Made by a program: the position numbers and the translations under genes
Notes under the pieces: generated by a model
Databases searched by the model: none
Told to the model about the DNA's origin: nothing
Seen by the model: only the letters and a program-made list of their open reading frames with translations
Assembly (NCBI GenBank): GCA_027069385.1
Contig: JALXER010000389.1
Location: 1 to 10,187 of the forward strand
Direction: 5' to 3'
DNA length: 10,187 nt
Source of the DNA: Paracoccaceae bacterium
GTDB taxonomy: Bacteria > Pseudomonadota > Alphaproteobacteria > Rhodobacterales > Rhodobacteraceae
In this document: positions 7,323 through 10,187 of the stretch, one piece after another
How the letters are laid out: every line of letters begins with the position of its first letter
Position numbering within the stretch: the stretch's first letter is position 1

Positions 7323-7696
7323 ACCAGATGGCCCATCAGCGCGGCCATGACTGCAATCATGCCGCCGATATTGGCCATCAGAAAGCCCGCGCCGGCCATG
7401 GGCATCACCACGATTACCGCGCCCAGCCACAGAACAACGCCCCAGATCATGCCACGCGCCCAGGGTGCGCCGGGAACAAAGTTGTAAAATACCAGATAGG
7501 CAAGCGGGAACACGATAACACCCATCATGATATGCACCACCATGCCCAGCCAGTAACTGCCCAGCATGCCGCCGATCATCGCGGCAACATCCATCGGCAT
7601 GCCGGTCATCATCGGCGCGATATACATCATCATCAGGGTCATGACGATGGTGGCAACCACCCCGCCAATGACTGCATTTTGAATTTCAGGTTTCAT
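7277..7696 (-). CDS. Methionine-rich DUF6789-type small membrane protein
   Basis: A 139-residue, strongly hydrophobic protein with about four transmembrane segments (near 8-28, 40-71 as one or two helices, 82-104 and 105-130). Methionine is strikingly abundant: 21 of 139 residues, many on the first three helices (MTLMMMY, PMMTGMPMD, HIMMG). The overall pattern, Met-rich with GGMLGSYWLGMVVH, resembles the family I know as DUF6789, whose function is unknown. An AGAGGAG sits 8 nt before the ATG, supporting the start. The gene stands alone, converging on the EEP-family gene (46-bp overlap) and lying downstream of formate dehydrogenase on the same strand across a 227-bp gap. Membrane location is secure; a role in metal handling is only a thought prompted by the methionines. 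Confidence 0.85.
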   Translation of the reverse strand: MKPEIQNAVIGGVVATIVMTLMMMYIAPMMTGMPMDVAAMIGGMLGSYWLGMVVHIMMGVIVFPLAYLVFYNFVPGAPWARGMIWGVVLWLGAVIVVMPMAGAGFLMANIGGMIAVMAALMGHLVYGGLLGAIAGGGKS

Positions 7697-7704
7697 ATTC
7701 TCTA

Positions 7705-7711
7705 CTCCTCT
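7705..7711 (-). promoter_or_regulatory. Ribosome binding site of the DUF6789-type gene
   Basis: On the minus strand AGAGGAG lies 8 nt before the ATG at 7696. It supports that start, and no longer in-frame candidate with a better site is apparent. Confidence 0.7.
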
Positions 7712-7718
7712 AATTTCT

Positions 7719-7739
7719 CTTCATGGACTTAACGTGAAG
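7719..7739. promoter_or_regulatory. Possible operator: CTTCA-N11-TGAAG dyad upstream of the DUF6789-type gene
   Basis: A perfect 5-bp inverted repeat spans 21 bp and lies 23-43 nt upstream of the start codon. On the minus strand it follows a -35-like TTTACC, so it would sit inside the promoter spacer. MerR-family regulators use that arrangement (ACCTTC-type half sites, long spacer). No convincing -10 is visible and the arms are short, so this is a weak prediction. Confidence 0.25.
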
Positions 7740-7923
7740 GTAAACCGGAATGATGGCAACCCGCCTGAAACACTTCGCACCCATATGTGACCACCGCGTG
7801 AGGTTGCGCAGATGCGCCATCAGCCCCCCCATGACCGCCGAGCCGAAGGCGAGGCCCGGCCCAAGCGTAGCGCGTGTTTGCGGCACGCAAACGCGCGCGA
7901 AGTGCGGGAGCGCCCCGTCCGGC
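7740..7923. other. Structured intergenic region with no supported gene
   Basis: These 184 bp lie between the operator candidate and the formate dehydrogenase stop codon. The half nearest 7740 shows nothing I can name. The half toward 7923 is GC-rich, contains the strong hairpin at 7870-7898, a run of seven C (7824-7830) and an outer GAGCCG/CGGCTC pair (7840-7845 with 7920-7925). A minus-strand open frame of 94 codons crosses it, but that frame overlaps the formate dehydrogenase end and has low-complexity content, so it is not called as a gene. Confidence 0.6.
7870..7898. repeat. Strong GC-rich hairpin, REP-like extragenic element or terminator
   Basis: GCGCGTGTTTGCG (7870-7882) pairs with CGCAAACGCGCGC (7886-7898): 12 of 13 positions match by Watson-Crick pairing across a 3-nt GCA loop, with the remaining position a G-T/G-U type pair. 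It begins 26 nt after the formate dehydrogenase stop. No T-tract follows on either strand, so it is not a textbook Rho-independent terminator. It could stabilise the 3' end of the formate dehydrogenase mRNA, or be one copy of a dispersed extragenic repeat. Confidence 0.7.

Positions 7924-10187
<2,264 letters not shown>

Noticed and set aside
7870..7898. Hairpin considered as a classical Rho-independent terminator for formate dehydrogenase
   Set aside because: The stem is strong, but no run of T follows on the minus strand.

Overview
The window is GC-rich, gene-dense bacterial DNA. Its protein types (an FdsA-type formate dehydrogenase, a CobQ of the aerobic cobalamin route, an alphaproteobacterial-style CCA-adding enzyme and a DUF6789 membrane protein) suggest an alphaproteobacterium, most likely of the Rhodobacteraceae/Roseobacter group. 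That placement is inferred from how the proteins read, without any search. No CRISPR array, tRNA, rRNA, insertion sequence or phage gene is visible.

Region 1-6499 (minus strand) is a tightly packed run of six genes, read from high to low coordinate: a six-helix membrane protein of the DUF2238/YjdF type, a membrane-anchored HExxH metallopeptidase, RNase R (rnr), cobyric acid synthase (cobQ), a NudL-like CoA pyrophosphatase, and a CCA tRNA nucleotidyltransferase (cca) that runs off the left edge. Junctions are -4, +40, -4, -8 and -4 nt, so translational coupling is likely and one transcript is plausible. RNase R and Cca both act on RNA. CobQ and the Nudix enzyme look like passengers joined by gene overlap. 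The cca reading frame is broken by an apparent one-base deletion near position 132.

Region 6500-7322 holds a divergent control region of about 64 bp and a plus-strand gene for an endonuclease/exonuclease/phosphatase (EEP) family enzyme, with a recognisable sigma70-type promoter and a strong Shine-Dalgarno sequence. Its 3' end overlaps by 46 bp, tail to tail, with a minus-strand methionine-rich DUF6789-type membrane protein (7277-7696).

Region 7697-7923 is the only sizeable gene-free stretch (227 bp). It holds the DUF6789 gene's ribosome binding site, a possible operator dyad, and a strong GC-rich hairpin that looks like a REP-type extragenic element. Region 7924-10187 is the 3' three-quarters or so of a molybdenum/tungsten formate dehydrogenase alpha subunit, whose start lies beyond the right edge.

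Most of the content is ordinary housekeeping and energy metabolism. I found no convincing new multi-gene system. The items most worth a second look are the cca frameshift, the uncharacterised membrane protein/metallopeptidase pair upstream of rnr, and the structured intergenic element after the formate dehydrogenase gene.
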